Assembly: GCA_041567315.1 (NCBI GenBank) | Contig: JBFGCA010000127.1 | Location: 1-12,991 of the forward strand | Reading direction: 5' to 3' | Length of the DNA: 12,991 nucleotides | Origin: JBFGCA01 sp041567315 | GTDB taxonomy: Bacteria; Acidobacteriota; Thermoanaerobaculia; Multivoradales; JAHEKO01 | Part shown: in pieces, positions 1-6,820 of the stretch | How the letters are laid out: every line of letters starts with the position of its first letter | How positions within the stretch are numbered: the stretch's first letter is position 1 | Made by a program: the position numbers and the translations under genes | Notes under the pieces: model-generated | Told to the model about the DNA's origin: nothing | Database searches by the model: none | The model's input: the letters and a program-made list of their open reading frames with translations, nothing else

Positions 1-755
1 CAGGCGGCGCTCATCACCGGGTAGCCGCGCTCGTCGTGGGTGAGGCCGGTGGTGTGGAAGCGGTAGCCGTCGCCGGCGCGGGCGAACTCCGGCACCTGAC
101 GACCGTTGATCTGGTAGGGCTGGTAGGCGTCCGGTGCCTTCTCCGTCAGCCGGCGCGGCTCGATGTCGATCTCGTGCGCTTCCGGGATGATCACCTTCTC
201 GGTCATGTGCCCGACGCACTCGTCGAGCAGCAGCAACACCGGCACGCGATAGATCTCGGCCAGGTTGAACGCCTCGATGGTGAGGTCGAACGCCTCCTGC
301 GGCGACTGCGGACAGAGGGCGATCAGCTCGTAGTCGCCGTGCGAGCCCCAGCGGGCCTGCATCACGTCGGCCTGGCCGACCATCGTCGGCAGCCCGGTCG
401 ACGGGCCGCCGCGCTGTACGTCGACCACGACGCACGGGGTCTCCATCATCGCCGCCAGGCCGATGTTCTCCATCATCAGACTGAAGCCGGGGCCGCTGGT
501 GACCGTCATCGCCTTGGTGCCGGTCCACGAGGCGCCGACCACCGCCGCCATCGAGGCCAGCTCGTCCTCCATCTGGATGAAGGTGCCGCCCATGGTGGGA
601 AAGCGCCGCGCGATGCGCTCCACCACCTCGGTCGAGGGGGTGATCGGGTAGCCGGCCACGAAGCGGCAACCGGCCGCCATCGCCCCCTCGCCACAGGCGA
701 AGTCGCCGTCCAGATAGTGCGCACCGGTGAGCACGCCGCCGGGATCGGCCTTCAT
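1..755 (-). CDS. korA: 2-oxoglutarate/2-oxoacid:ferredoxin oxidoreductase alpha subunit (partial, C-terminus off window)
   Basis: This is the alpha subunit of a CoA-dependent 2-oxoacid:ferredoxin oxidoreductase, most likely the 2-oxoglutarate type. The family converts a 2-oxoacid and CoA to acyl-CoA and CO2 with reduced ferredoxin in the cytoplasm. I translated 251 codons without a stop; the usual KorA is about 370-390 residues, so roughly the last third is missing. Visible family landmarks are GEGAMAAGCRFVAGYPITPS near residue 23, followed by TEVVE, then EDELASMAAVVGAS, TVTSGPGFSLMMEN and VQRGGPSTGLPT. ATG 755-753 overlaps the TGA of the preceding ferredoxin gene (ATGA), which implies translational coupling. 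A KorB (TPP-binding beta) gene would be expected just beyond position 1. The assignment to KorA rather than another 2-oxoacid subtype rests on the separate small ferredoxin partner and is less certain than the family. Confidence 0.9.
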   Translation of the reverse strand, partial: MKADPGGVLTGAHYLDGDFACGEGAMAAGCRFVAGYPITPSTEVVERIARRFPTMGGTFIQMEDELASMAAVVGASWTGTKAMTVTSGPGFSLMMENIGLAAMMETPCVVVDVQRGGPSTGLPTMVGQADVMQARWGSHGDYELIALCPQSPQEAFDLTIEAFNLAEIYRVPVLLLLDECVGHMTEKVIIPEAHEIDIEPRRLTEKAPDAYQPYQINGRQVPEFARAGDGYRFHTTGLTHDERGYPVMSAA

Positions 756-1084
756 GGCCGGACCTCCGCGGGCGGCGCCGCCGTCTCGGCGCCGGCGGCA
801 GCGGTGCCCGCCGGGGCCGCCGCCGCGGCCGCCACTTCGATGCTGAAGATGGCGAACTCGGGGCAGATCATCTCGCACAGGCTGCAGTTGAGGCACTCGC
901 CGCGCCGCAGCACCTCGGGCGGGTGGTACCCCTTGCGGTTGAAGCGCTCGGACAGCACCAGGACGTCGCGCGGGCAGTACTCGACGCAGAAGCCGCAGCC
1001 CTTGCAGCGGTCCTCGAAGATCACCACCTCGCCGCGCGGCGCCTTCAATCGGCCGCTGTCCAGAGGCTGGCGCCAGAACTCCAT
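752..1084 (-). CDS. korD: Two-[4Fe-4S] ferredoxin subunit of 2-oxoacid:ferredoxin oxidoreductase
   Basis: This small protein is the probable delta (ferredoxin) subunit that carries electrons from the KorAB catalytic subunits. Two complete [4Fe-4S] motifs are visible: CKGCGFCVEYCP at residues 27-38 and CLNCSLCEMICP at 64-75, with all eight cysteines present. I chose ATG 1084-1082 (110 residues) because GGAGG lies 8 nt upstream. An in-frame ATG at 1108 would add eight residues but has no convincing ribosome-binding site. After the second cluster there is an Ala/Pro/Gly/Glu-rich tail of about 25 residues (85-110) that the iron-sulfur fold does not need. The stop overlaps the korA start by 4 nt, and the gene lies 45 nt after the MarR-family gene, so all three are probably one transcript. 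Confidence 0.9.
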   Translation of the reverse strand: MEFWRQPLDSGRLKAPRGEVVIFEDRCKGCGFCVEYCPRDVLVLSERFNRKGYHPPEVLRRGECLNCSLCEMICPEFAIFSIEVAAAAAAPAGTAAAGAETAAPPAEVRP

Positions 1085-1129
1085 CCGCTCGTCCTCCGGC
1101 CGCCGCATCCCGGCAGATGTGGCGGCTCG

Positions 1130-1825
1130 CTACAACGCCTGTTGCTTCTCCGCGGCGCCGCGCCGGCGGCTCTCGCGGACCTTCTGATAGGGGCAGCCCT
1201 CGCGCAGATGGGTCACCGGGCAAGCCTCGTCGTAGTACGCCGAGCAGCGCAGGCACAGCCCCTCGCCCGAGTCCTCCTGCTTGATGAGCCGCAACGAGAA
1301 GCGCTCGAGCAGCCGGGTGAGCTGGCCCAGCTCCCGCTCGCTGAACCCGGCCAGCACCGGCTCCAGGCGCTCCTCCTTGAGGGCCTCGTAGCGCTCCACC
1401 AGCCGCCGGCCCTTGCGGCTCGAGGCCAGCAAAGTCGCCCGCCGGTCGTCGGTGGACGGCGTCCGCGCCACCAGCCCGAGCCCTTCGAGCTTGTCGATGT
1501 TCTTGGTCGCCGCCGGCGGGCTGACCCCCAGGAACTGGGCCACCTCCCCCACCTGATGGCTGCCGTTTAGCGAGATCAGCTTGAGCAGATGGAACTGCGG
1601 CAGGGTCAGCGGATCGTCGGTGACCTCGCGTAGCAGCTTCAGCTCCAGCAGGTCGCGGACCACCGAGGAGAAGATGTGGGCGTACCGCAGCAGCTCGAAG
1701 CGCCGCCCGTTGGCCGGCGCCCCGTTGCCGGGCGACCCTTTGCCGGGCGACCCATTGCCGCCGTTGCCGGCCGCCGGCCGGCTGGGCCTGGCGGTGGATC
1801 GGGCGGTGGATCGGGCTCGGGTCAT
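1130..1825 (-). CDS. MarR-family regulator with C-terminal four-cysteine cluster
   Basis: This is a winged-helix DNA-binding regulator of the MarR type, 231 residues. Residues 1-40 are low complexity (Thr-Ala-Arg-Ser and Gly-Asn-Gly-Ser-Pro repeats). The wHTH region is about 75-140, with the recognition part around QVGEVAQFLGVSPPAATKNI (91-110) and the wing near TDDRRATLL (125-133). After the C-terminal dimerisation helices comes an unusual tail with Cys191, Cys194, Cys202 and Cys211 (CX2CX7CX8C), then a basic end. Ordinary MarR proteins (about 140-160 residues) lack this tail; it could bind an Fe-S cluster or a metal, or act as a redox switch. The gene is first in a probable operon with korD and korA, so a role in controlling ferredoxin-linked 2-oxoacid metabolism is a reasonable inference. 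Palindromes directly upstream suggest autorepression. No strong ribosome-binding site precedes ATG 1825. Confidence 0.88.
   Translation of the reverse strand: MTRARSTARSTARPSRPAAGNGGNGSPGKGSPGNGAPANGRRFELLRYAHIFSSVVRDLLELKLLREVTDDPLTLPQFHLLKLISLNGSHQVGEVAQFLGVSPPAATKNIDKLEGLGLVARTPSTDDRRATLLASSRKGRRLVERYEALKEERLEPVLAGFSERELGQLTRLLERFSLRLIKQEDSGEGLCLRCSAYYDEACPVTHLREGCPYQKVRESRRRGAAEKQQAL
1725..1770 (-). repeat. 15-bp period repeat inside the MarR gene (Gly/Asn/Ser/Pro linker)
   Basis: The 14-mer TTGCCGGGCGACCC occurs at 1725-1738 and again at 1740-1753, followed by degenerate copies up to about 1770. It encodes the Gly-Asn-Gly-Ser-Pro-rich N-terminal extension. Such short in-frame repeats can change length by replication slippage. 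Confidence 0.6.
1791..1814 (-). repeat. 12-bp tandem duplication at the start of the MarR gene
   Basis: GCGGTGGATCGG is repeated exactly, at 1791-1802 and 1803-1814. On the minus strand it encodes the repeated Arg-Ser-Thr-Ala near the N-terminus. It is in frame and probably a recent slippage duplication. Confidence 0.6.
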
Positions 1826-1829
1826 TTCG

Positions 1830-1842
1830 TTAACCGAGTTAG
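1830..1842. promoter_or_regulatory. Imperfect second operator B for the MarR-family regulator
   Basis: TTAACCGAGTTAG matches operator A in 10 of 13 positions; the left arm is identical and the right arm differs at two positions. Its centre (1836) is 16 bp from that of operator A. It lies in the short leader just before ATG 1825, suggesting two dimers side by side. Confidence 0.5.
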
Positions 1843-1845
1843 CCT

Positions 1846-1858
1846 TTAACCCGGTTAA
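1846..1858. promoter_or_regulatory. Palindromic operator A, probable MarR-family binding site
   Basis: TTAACC-C-GGTTAA is a perfect 6-1-6 inverted repeat centred on 1852. It runs from the last base of the -10 box through the predicted transcription start of the MarR gene. That position fits steric repression of the regulator's own promoter, the usual MarR arrangement. Binding by this regulator is inferred. Confidence 0.65.
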
Positions 1859-1886
1859 CTATACACTGGGGACAGGCTTCTGGCAA
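1850..1886 (-). promoter_or_regulatory. Sigma-70-like promoter of the marR-korDA operon
   Basis: Reading the minus strand, TTGCCA (1886-1881) is followed after exactly 17 nt by TATAGT (1863-1858), good matches to the -35 and -10 consensus. Transcription would start near 1851-1850, giving a leader of about 25 nt before ATG 1825. The stretch is conspicuously AT-rich for this window. The -35 begins only about 10 nt after the stop of the upstream sigma-fusion gene, and I see no terminator between them, so read-through from upstream is also possible. Confidence 0.7.
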
Positions 1887-1896
1887 GAGGTGCGAT

Positions 1897-4353
1897 TCAG
1901 ACCTCGTCGCCGCCGCCCCCGGTGGGCCGGGCCAGCTCCTGGCGCAGCCACTTGCGGGCCCGCGCCCAGTCGCTCTCGACGGTTCGGGGGGAGACCCCCA
2001 GGTGCTTGGCCACCTCCTCGACGGTCAGACCGCCAAAGAAGCGCAGCTCGACGATCGCCGCCTGGCGCTCGCTGATCCCGGCCAGTCTCTCGAGCGCCTC
2101 TTCGATCGCCAGCAGCTGCTCGAGATCCAGGTCGCAGACCGCAAGCGGCGTCACCGCCTCGTTCAGCGTCACCTGCCGGCGGCCGCCGCCCCGCTTCTGG
2201 CGGCGGCGGGTGCGCGCGTGGTCGATCAGCAGCCGGCGCATGGCGCGGGCGCCGACCGCCAGGAAATGCGTGCGGCCCTGCCACTCGACCCGCGACTGGC
2301 CGGCCAGGCGCAGGTAGGCCTCGTGCACCAGGGCGGTGGGCTGGAGGGTGTGGTCGGGGCGCTCACGGGAGAGGTAGCCCCGCGCCAGCCGCCGCAGCTC
2401 GTCGTAGACCACCGGCAGCAGCTGGTCGGCGGCCAGCGGCCCGGCGGCCAGCGCCGCGAGCGCCGCCTCCAGCTCTTCGGCGCGGGCGAACCGCCGGCCG
2501 GGCTCCTTTTCCAGGCAGCGGAGGACGATCGCCGCCAGCCGCTCGTCGATCCGGGGCCGGATCGAACGGGGGTCCGGCGGCGGCGCCTCCCGGTGCCCTT
2601 CGAGAACAGTAGCGACGCCGTCACCGGTGAAGGGCAGTCGGCCGGTCGCCATCTCGAACAGCACGACGCCCAGGGCGTAGAGGTCGGAGCGCTCGTCCAG
2701 CGGCTGCAGGCGGGCCTGTTCGGGCGAGACGTAGTTCGGGGTGCCGAGGAACATGCCGGTGGCGGTGATCCCGGCCTCGCCGACCACCCGGGCGAGCCCG
2801 AAATCGGTCATCAGCGGCTCGCGACGCCGATGCATGAGGACGTTCTGGGGCTTGACGTCGCGGTGGAGCACGCCGCGCGCGTGCGCCGCCGCCAGCGCCG
2901 AGGCGATCTTGGCGCCGATGGCGGCGGTCCGTTGGTCGGGGAAGGGCGCCTCGGCAGCGATCAGCTCGGCCAGCGTGGGACCGTCGACCCACTGCATCGT
3001 CAGGTAGCGCTCGCCGCGGTCTTCGCCGAGGTGGTAGACCCGCAGCACGTTGGGGTGGCCGATGTCCCGCGACAGGACGATCTCCTGCCGGAAGCGCCGC
3101 AGGACCTCCTCGCTGGCGGCATACTCGGGGCGGATCAGCTTGATGGCTAGGTCGGAGTCGATCAGCCGGTCGTGGGCACGGAAGACCAGACCGGTGGCAC
3201 CCTCGCCCACCTGTTCGAGCAGCTCGTAGCGATCGTCGAGGATCGCTCCGGCGCCCGACGCCCGCAGGATCGTCTGGCGACTTCCCCCGATCTCCCCGGC
3301 GCCGCCGCCCGGCACCGGCGTCAGCTCTTGCAGCCAGTGGCGGAAGAAGTGGTTGGCGAGCACGAAGCCGCGCTCGCCGTCGCGGCGGAGGAAGCCGAGC
3401 TGCTCGAGCCGGCTCAGCGCGCCGGTTACCGAGCCGTCCGACTCGGCGAGGCTGGCGGCGATGAAGGCGGAGTCCGCGGCGTCGTGCCGGCCGACGAGGC
3501 GCAGCGCGTCGCGCTCGAGTCCGGTCAGCATCTCGAAGTCCACCGCGAAGAAGTGGCTCACCATCCGGTCGGTCGCCACCTGCTCGGTGGCCCTCTCCAG
3601 GTCGCCGGTCTCGGCGAACCGTTTGGCGACAAGCTGCAGCAGGTAGGGCTGGTTGTCGCAGCGCCGGCGGATGGTCTCGACCGCCCGGTCGGTGATCCGC
3701 GGCCGGGCGGCGGCCGGCAGCCGGGTCTGGCGGATCAGCGCGCGGGCACCCTCGTCGCACAGGCGGCCGAGGTAGACCGGGGGGGCGAACCCGTGCAGGA
3801 ACGGCGAGGTGTCGCCGGTTTGCGAGGCGAGCTGCCACAACCGGATGGTCGACGCCAGGACCGTCCGCACGTCCTCCGAGGCCTGCATCGCCCGGCGCAG
3901 CTTGCGGAGCAGGGCCGGCTCGCGGCGGCCCAGCGCCACCAGCTCCTCGACCTCGTCGCAGAGCAGCAGGAGCTTGAGCGACCTGGAGCGCAGCCGCCGG
4001 CGGAGCCGGCTCAACGAGGTGAACAGGTCCTCCGCCTCGATCTGCCCGGCGCCGAGCCCGATCCCCTGCAGCCTCTCCTCGGCGTCGAGCAGCGCGTCGT
4101 TGAAGTCGAGGTGCAGCTCGCGGGCGTCCTCGGCGCCCTGGAAGTCCCAGAAGATCGGGAAGTAGACCGGGTCGGCGGCGGTGGCGGTCAGATGCTCGAG
4201 CTGCTTGAGCAGCGAGGTCTTGCCGATCCGCCGGGTGCCGAGCAGCCACAGCGAGTTGCGCGGACCCTCGAGCACCTCGGCGATCTGTTGCTCGCGGCCG
4301 TAGAAGGCGGCGCCGCGCACCCACTGGCCGACGACGTAGGGCACCGCGCTCAT
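1897..4353 (-). CDS. AAA-type ATPase / Ser-Thr protein kinase / ECF-type sigma factor fusion
   Basis: One 818-residue frame carries three signalling modules and no predicted membrane segment, so it should be cytoplasmic. Residues 1-345 are a STAND/AAA_16-like ATPase: FYGR (17-20), Walker A GTRRIGKT (39-46) and Walker B ending in Asp133-Glu134. Residues 376-635 are a complete Hanks-type kinase: Gly-loop GEGATG (383-388), Lys405, Glu424, HRDVKPQN (497-504), DFG (517-519) and GTPNYVSPEQ from 537. Residues from about 625 to 810 are an ECF sigma factor of the Sigma70_ECF type: LLPVVYDELRRLA (645-657), the region-2 stretch LQPTALVHEAYLRL (670-683), and a sigma-4 helix-turn-helix (about 760-806, LTVEEVAKHLGVSPRTVESD). 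The last kinase helix merges with the first sigma helix without a linker. ATG 4353 overlaps the previous stop (ATGA); a further in-frame ATG upstream at 4449 lies inside the preceding gene and is unlikely. I infer that ATPase state controls the kinase, which controls the attached sigma factor. Confidence 0.9.
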   Translation of the reverse strand: MSAVPYVVGQWVRGAAFYGREQQIAEVLEGPRNSLWLLGTRRIGKTSLLKQLEHLTATAADPVYFPIFWDFQGAEDARELHLDFNDALLDAEERLQGIGLGAGQIEAEDLFTSLSRLRRRLRSRSLKLLLLCDEVEELVALGRREPALLRKLRRAMQASEDVRTVLASTIRLWQLASQTGDTSPFLHGFAPPVYLGRLCDEGARALIRQTRLPAAARPRITDRAVETIRRRCDNQPYLLQLVAKRFAETGDLERATEQVATDRMVSHFFAVDFEMLTGLERDALRLVGRHDAADSAFIAASLAESDGSVTGALSRLEQLGFLRRDGERGFVLANHFFRHWLQELTPVPGGGAGEIGGSRQTILRASGAGAILDDRYELLEQVGEGATGLVFRAHDRLIDSDLAIKLIRPEYAASEEVLRRFRQEIVLSRDIGHPNVLRVYHLGEDRGERYLTMQWVDGPTLAELIAAEAPFPDQRTAAIGAKIASALAAAHARGVLHRDVKPQNVLMHRRREPLMTDFGLARVVGEAGITATGMFLGTPNYVSPEQARLQPLDERSDLYALGVVLFEMATGRLPFTGDGVATVLEGHREAPPPDPRSIRPRIDERLAAIVLRCLEKEPGRRFARAEELEAALAALAAGPLAADQLLPVVYDELRRLARGYLSRERPDHTLQPTALVHEAYLRLAGQSRVEWQGRTHFLAVGARAMRRLLIDHARTRRRQKRGGGRRQVTLNEAVTPLAVCDLDLEQLLAIEEALERLAGISERQAAIVELRFFGGLTVEEVAKHLGVSPRTVESDWARARKWLRQELARPTGGGGDEV

Positions 4354-6758
4354 GTCGATTCGGCGGCCGCTCCGCCGACGGCGTCGACGTCGTCGAGGGT
4401 GATCCGGTACCGCCCCTGCTCGTGCAGGCGGTTGACCACCGCCATGCACAGTCTCTGGATGCGGTAGGGCCGGCTCTCGGTGAGGTCGAGGATGCGCTCG
4501 ACGACCCCCTCGTCGATCCCGAAGACGCCGCGGACCGGTCGCTCGACCAGGGCACGGGCGTCCTCGGGACGGAAGGGCGTGACCTCGAGCTCTTCGAAGA
4601 AGTTGTACCAGGGGCTGGCCTCGCGCTCCCAGCGCTTGCGGATCTCGACCCCGGAGACCACCGCCACCATCTGCTCGGCGAAGCTCTTCATGAACAGGCT
4701 GCGCAGCCGCTGGTTGATCCGCGGGTCATAGTCGTTCAGCTCGTCGACCTCGTCGATCAGCAGCACCAGCTTGACCCGCTTGGCGGTCCGCCGCTTGAGG
4801 ACCCCGATCACCGCGTGCAGGTCGCGCACGAACTGCCGGTGGGTGTAGCCCTCCGGCCCCGGGCTCGACGGCGTCAGCCCCTCGAGCTGCGGCGCCAGCT
4901 CCTCGAAGACGTCGTCGGCCAGGCTCTGGAAGAAACGCTCCTCGGGAACGCCCTGCAGATCGACGTAGACCGGAAAGAACTCGTAGTCGGGGTCCTCCAG
5001 CTCGCGCAGCCGCCGCCGCAGGTGGTGCTGGATCGAGGTCTTGCCGATGCGGCGCTCGCCGTAGAGCAGCAGGCTGTTGTTGTGGACGGTCTGCAGGATG
5101 CGGTCGATCAGCTCCCGGCGGCCGAAGAACAGCCGGTCGTCGAGCACCGGCGCCCCCGCCACGTAGGGGTTGAAGCGCCGCCTGCGCAGGCTGCGGCGCC
5201 GGGCCAGGCGGCGGCCCCAGAGGACCGCCGCGGCCAGCAGCACCGCCGCCGCGCCGAGGGCCTGAAGCCACGGTACGCGGTAGAGGGGCCGGACGTAGAG
5301 CACCGCATAGTCGCTGCTGGTGCTCAGCCGCTCGGCGTCGGTGGCCGTCAGCCGGAAGGTCGACAGACCGGGTCCGAGCCGGGCGTCGAGCGAGAACTCG
5401 GTGATGTAGACGCCGCCGACCGGCTGCTCGCGGACCGTGGCTTCGATCCCCCGGCCGGCGGCATCGACAAAGGCCACCTCGACCGGCGATTCGTCGATGA
5501 CGACGCCGTTGAGCCGGAACTCGGGGCTCGTCACCCGCTCGGCCTGGAGACCCTCGGCCAGATCGCGGCGCAGGTCGGCGAAGCGGATGGCGGGCGGGAT
5601 GTTCTGAGGCGGCGCCGAGCCCAGGAGCGAGCGGTTCAGCTCCCGGTAGGCGGCGGCGACCGCCTCGAGCGCCTCGCCGTGGGCCGGGTCGAGGGCGAGG
5701 ATCCTATTGGCGGCCGCGAGCGCCGCCTCGACGCGGCCGGCGGCCAGCTCGCGCCGGGTGTCCGCGAGCAGCGCCTCGACCGTCTGGCGTCGGCTGGCGT
5801 CGCGGTCGGCCGCCGCGCGGGCCTCGAGCAGCCGGTCCTGGAGCACGGTCGCCTCGCGGTTCTCCGGCTGCAGCGCCAGCACCGACTGCAGCCGGGTGAG
5901 GGCCTGATCGAGATCGCCGGCTGCTTCGAGCGACCGCGCGGCCTCGAGCCCGGCGCCGACCAGCCCCTCGCGCTCGGCCGCCGCGACCGCGTCGAGCCGC
6001 CGGCGCAGCCCCTCCCGGGCGGTCGCCAGCAGGTCGCGCGCCTCTGCACCCGGGGCCAGCTCGAGCGCCTGCTGCAACAGGCCGGCGGCGCCCTCGAAAT
6101 CCTCGGCGTCGAGCAGCCCCCTGCCGCGCGCCACCAGATCGGAGCGCCGGGCCTCGAGCTCGGCCCGCTCCTCCTGGCGCGCGATCTTCCCCCGCAGTCG
6201 CTCGAGAGACGCGGTCGCCGCGGCGTTGTCGGGCTCGACCGCCAGGGCGCGTCCCAGCGCCGCCGCCGCCGCCCGCAGCCGCCCCGCCCCCTCCAGCCGC
6301 CCCGCCTCGGCGAGACTGGTCTCGACGATCTCGCCGATCCTCCGGCGCTCCTCTTCGAGCGCCTCCTGGCGGGCCGCCCGCACCAGCGCCCGGGTCTGCT
6401 GCAGCTCGCGCTGGTGCTCCTCCGAGCCGGCGACCGCCCCCAGGCGCTCCTCGGTGTCGAACGCCTGCAGCGCGGCGTCGAGCTGTCCCAGGTGGTAGTA
6501 GGCCACTCCCAGCCTGAGGTAGGGGAAGTAGGCCTCCACCTTCATGCCGTAGGTGCGCACCCGCGCGCCCGAGTCGCCCTTCTTCTCGAGCGCCTGGTTG
6601 AGCTCGGCGACCGCCGCCGACCAGTCCCGGTCCGCCAAGGCCTTCTCGGCGCGGGCGTAGTGCTCGTACCACAGATCGGCGCCGGCGGCCGCCGGCAGCG
6701 CCACCGCCAGCACTACCGTGAGCAGGGCGGATCGGAACTGGCTGGGCGACCGGCGCAT
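4350..6758 (-). CDS. Membrane-anchored periplasmic repeat protein with cytoplasmic AAA-type ATPase
   Basis: This 802-residue protein looks like a transmembrane signal transducer. Residues 1-27 form a signal peptide or first membrane helix (MRRSPSQFRS, a hydrophobic stretch, then AAAGA). Residues 28-380 are helical, with TPR-like units (for example 76-103, 215-235, 270-300 and 335-362) and charged coiled-coil-like segments. Residues 409-490 look like a beta-sandwich. A membrane helix at about 495-515 is followed by an Arg-rich stop-transfer stretch (516-528). Residues 530-802 are an AAA_16/Orc1-like ATPase: FFGR (544-547), Walker A GERRIGKT (567-574) and Walker B ending in Asp669-Glu670. Its ATPase resembles that of the next gene, which it overlaps by 4 nt. 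An alternative ATG at 6821 (823 residues) would overlap the previous stop as TGATG; I preferred 6758 for its compact signal peptide. The ligand is unknown. Confidence 0.82.
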   Translation of the reverse strand: MRRSPSQFRSALLTVVLAVALPAAAGADLWYEHYARAEKALADRDWSAAVAELNQALEKKGDSGARVRTYGMKVEAYFPYLRLGVAYYHLGQLDAALQAFDTEERLGAVAGSEEHQRELQQTRALVRAARQEALEEERRRIGEIVETSLAEAGRLEGAGRLRAAAAALGRALAVEPDNAAATASLERLRGKIARQEERAELEARRSDLVARGRGLLDAEDFEGAAGLLQQALELAPGAEARDLLATAREGLRRRLDAVAAAEREGLVGAGLEAARSLEAAGDLDQALTRLQSVLALQPENREATVLQDRLLEARAAADRDASRRQTVEALLADTRRELAAGRVEAALAAANRILALDPAHGEALEAVAAAYRELNRSLLGSAPPQNIPPAIRFADLRRDLAEGLQAERVTSPEFRLNGVVIDESPVEVAFVDAAGRGIEATVREQPVGGVYITEFSLDARLGPGLSTFRLTATDAERLSTSSDYAVLYVRPLYRVPWLQALGAAAVLLAAAVLWGRRLARRRSLRRRRFNPYVAGAPVLDDRLFFGRRELIDRILQTVHNNSLLLYGERRIGKTSIQHHLRRRLRELEDPDYEFFPVYVDLQGVPEERFFQSLADDVFEELAPQLEGLTPSSPGPEGYTHRQFVRDLHAVIGVLKRRTAKRVKLVLLIDEVDELNDYDPRINQRLRSLFMKSFAEQMVAVVSGVEIRKRWEREASPWYNFFEELEVTPFRPEDARALVERPVRGVFGIDEGVVERILDLTESRPYRIQRLCMAVVNRLHEQGRYRITLDDVDAVGGAAAEST

Positions 6759-6820
6759 GGGGGCCCCGACCGGTAACGCGACGCCCCGCGCCGTGACCTG
6801 CAGTCCGGGCCGGCGGGACA

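Noticed and set aside
36..1187. Plus-strand open frame of 383 codons across korA and korD
   Set aside because: The minus strand gives unmistakable KorA and KorD sequences. The plus frame has no motifs and crosses two real genes.
2430..2480. Possibility that the kinase/sigma junction is a sequencing frameshift joining two genes
   Set aside because: The frame is continuous, the last kinase helix aligns smoothly with the first sigma helix, and I saw no start codon with a ribosome-binding site near the junction. Reads are needed to close the question.
2621..4555. Minus-strand open frame of 644 codons overlapping the sigma fusion
   Set aside because: Pro/Arg/Ala-rich frame with no domains. The frame carrying Walker, kinase and sigma motifs is the coding one.
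4422..6776. Plus-strand open frame of 784 codons
   Set aside because: It is antisense to the membrane ATPase gene; its Leu/Gln/Val/Asp/Arg-heavy composition is typical of a GC-rich complementary shadow and it has no recognisable motif.
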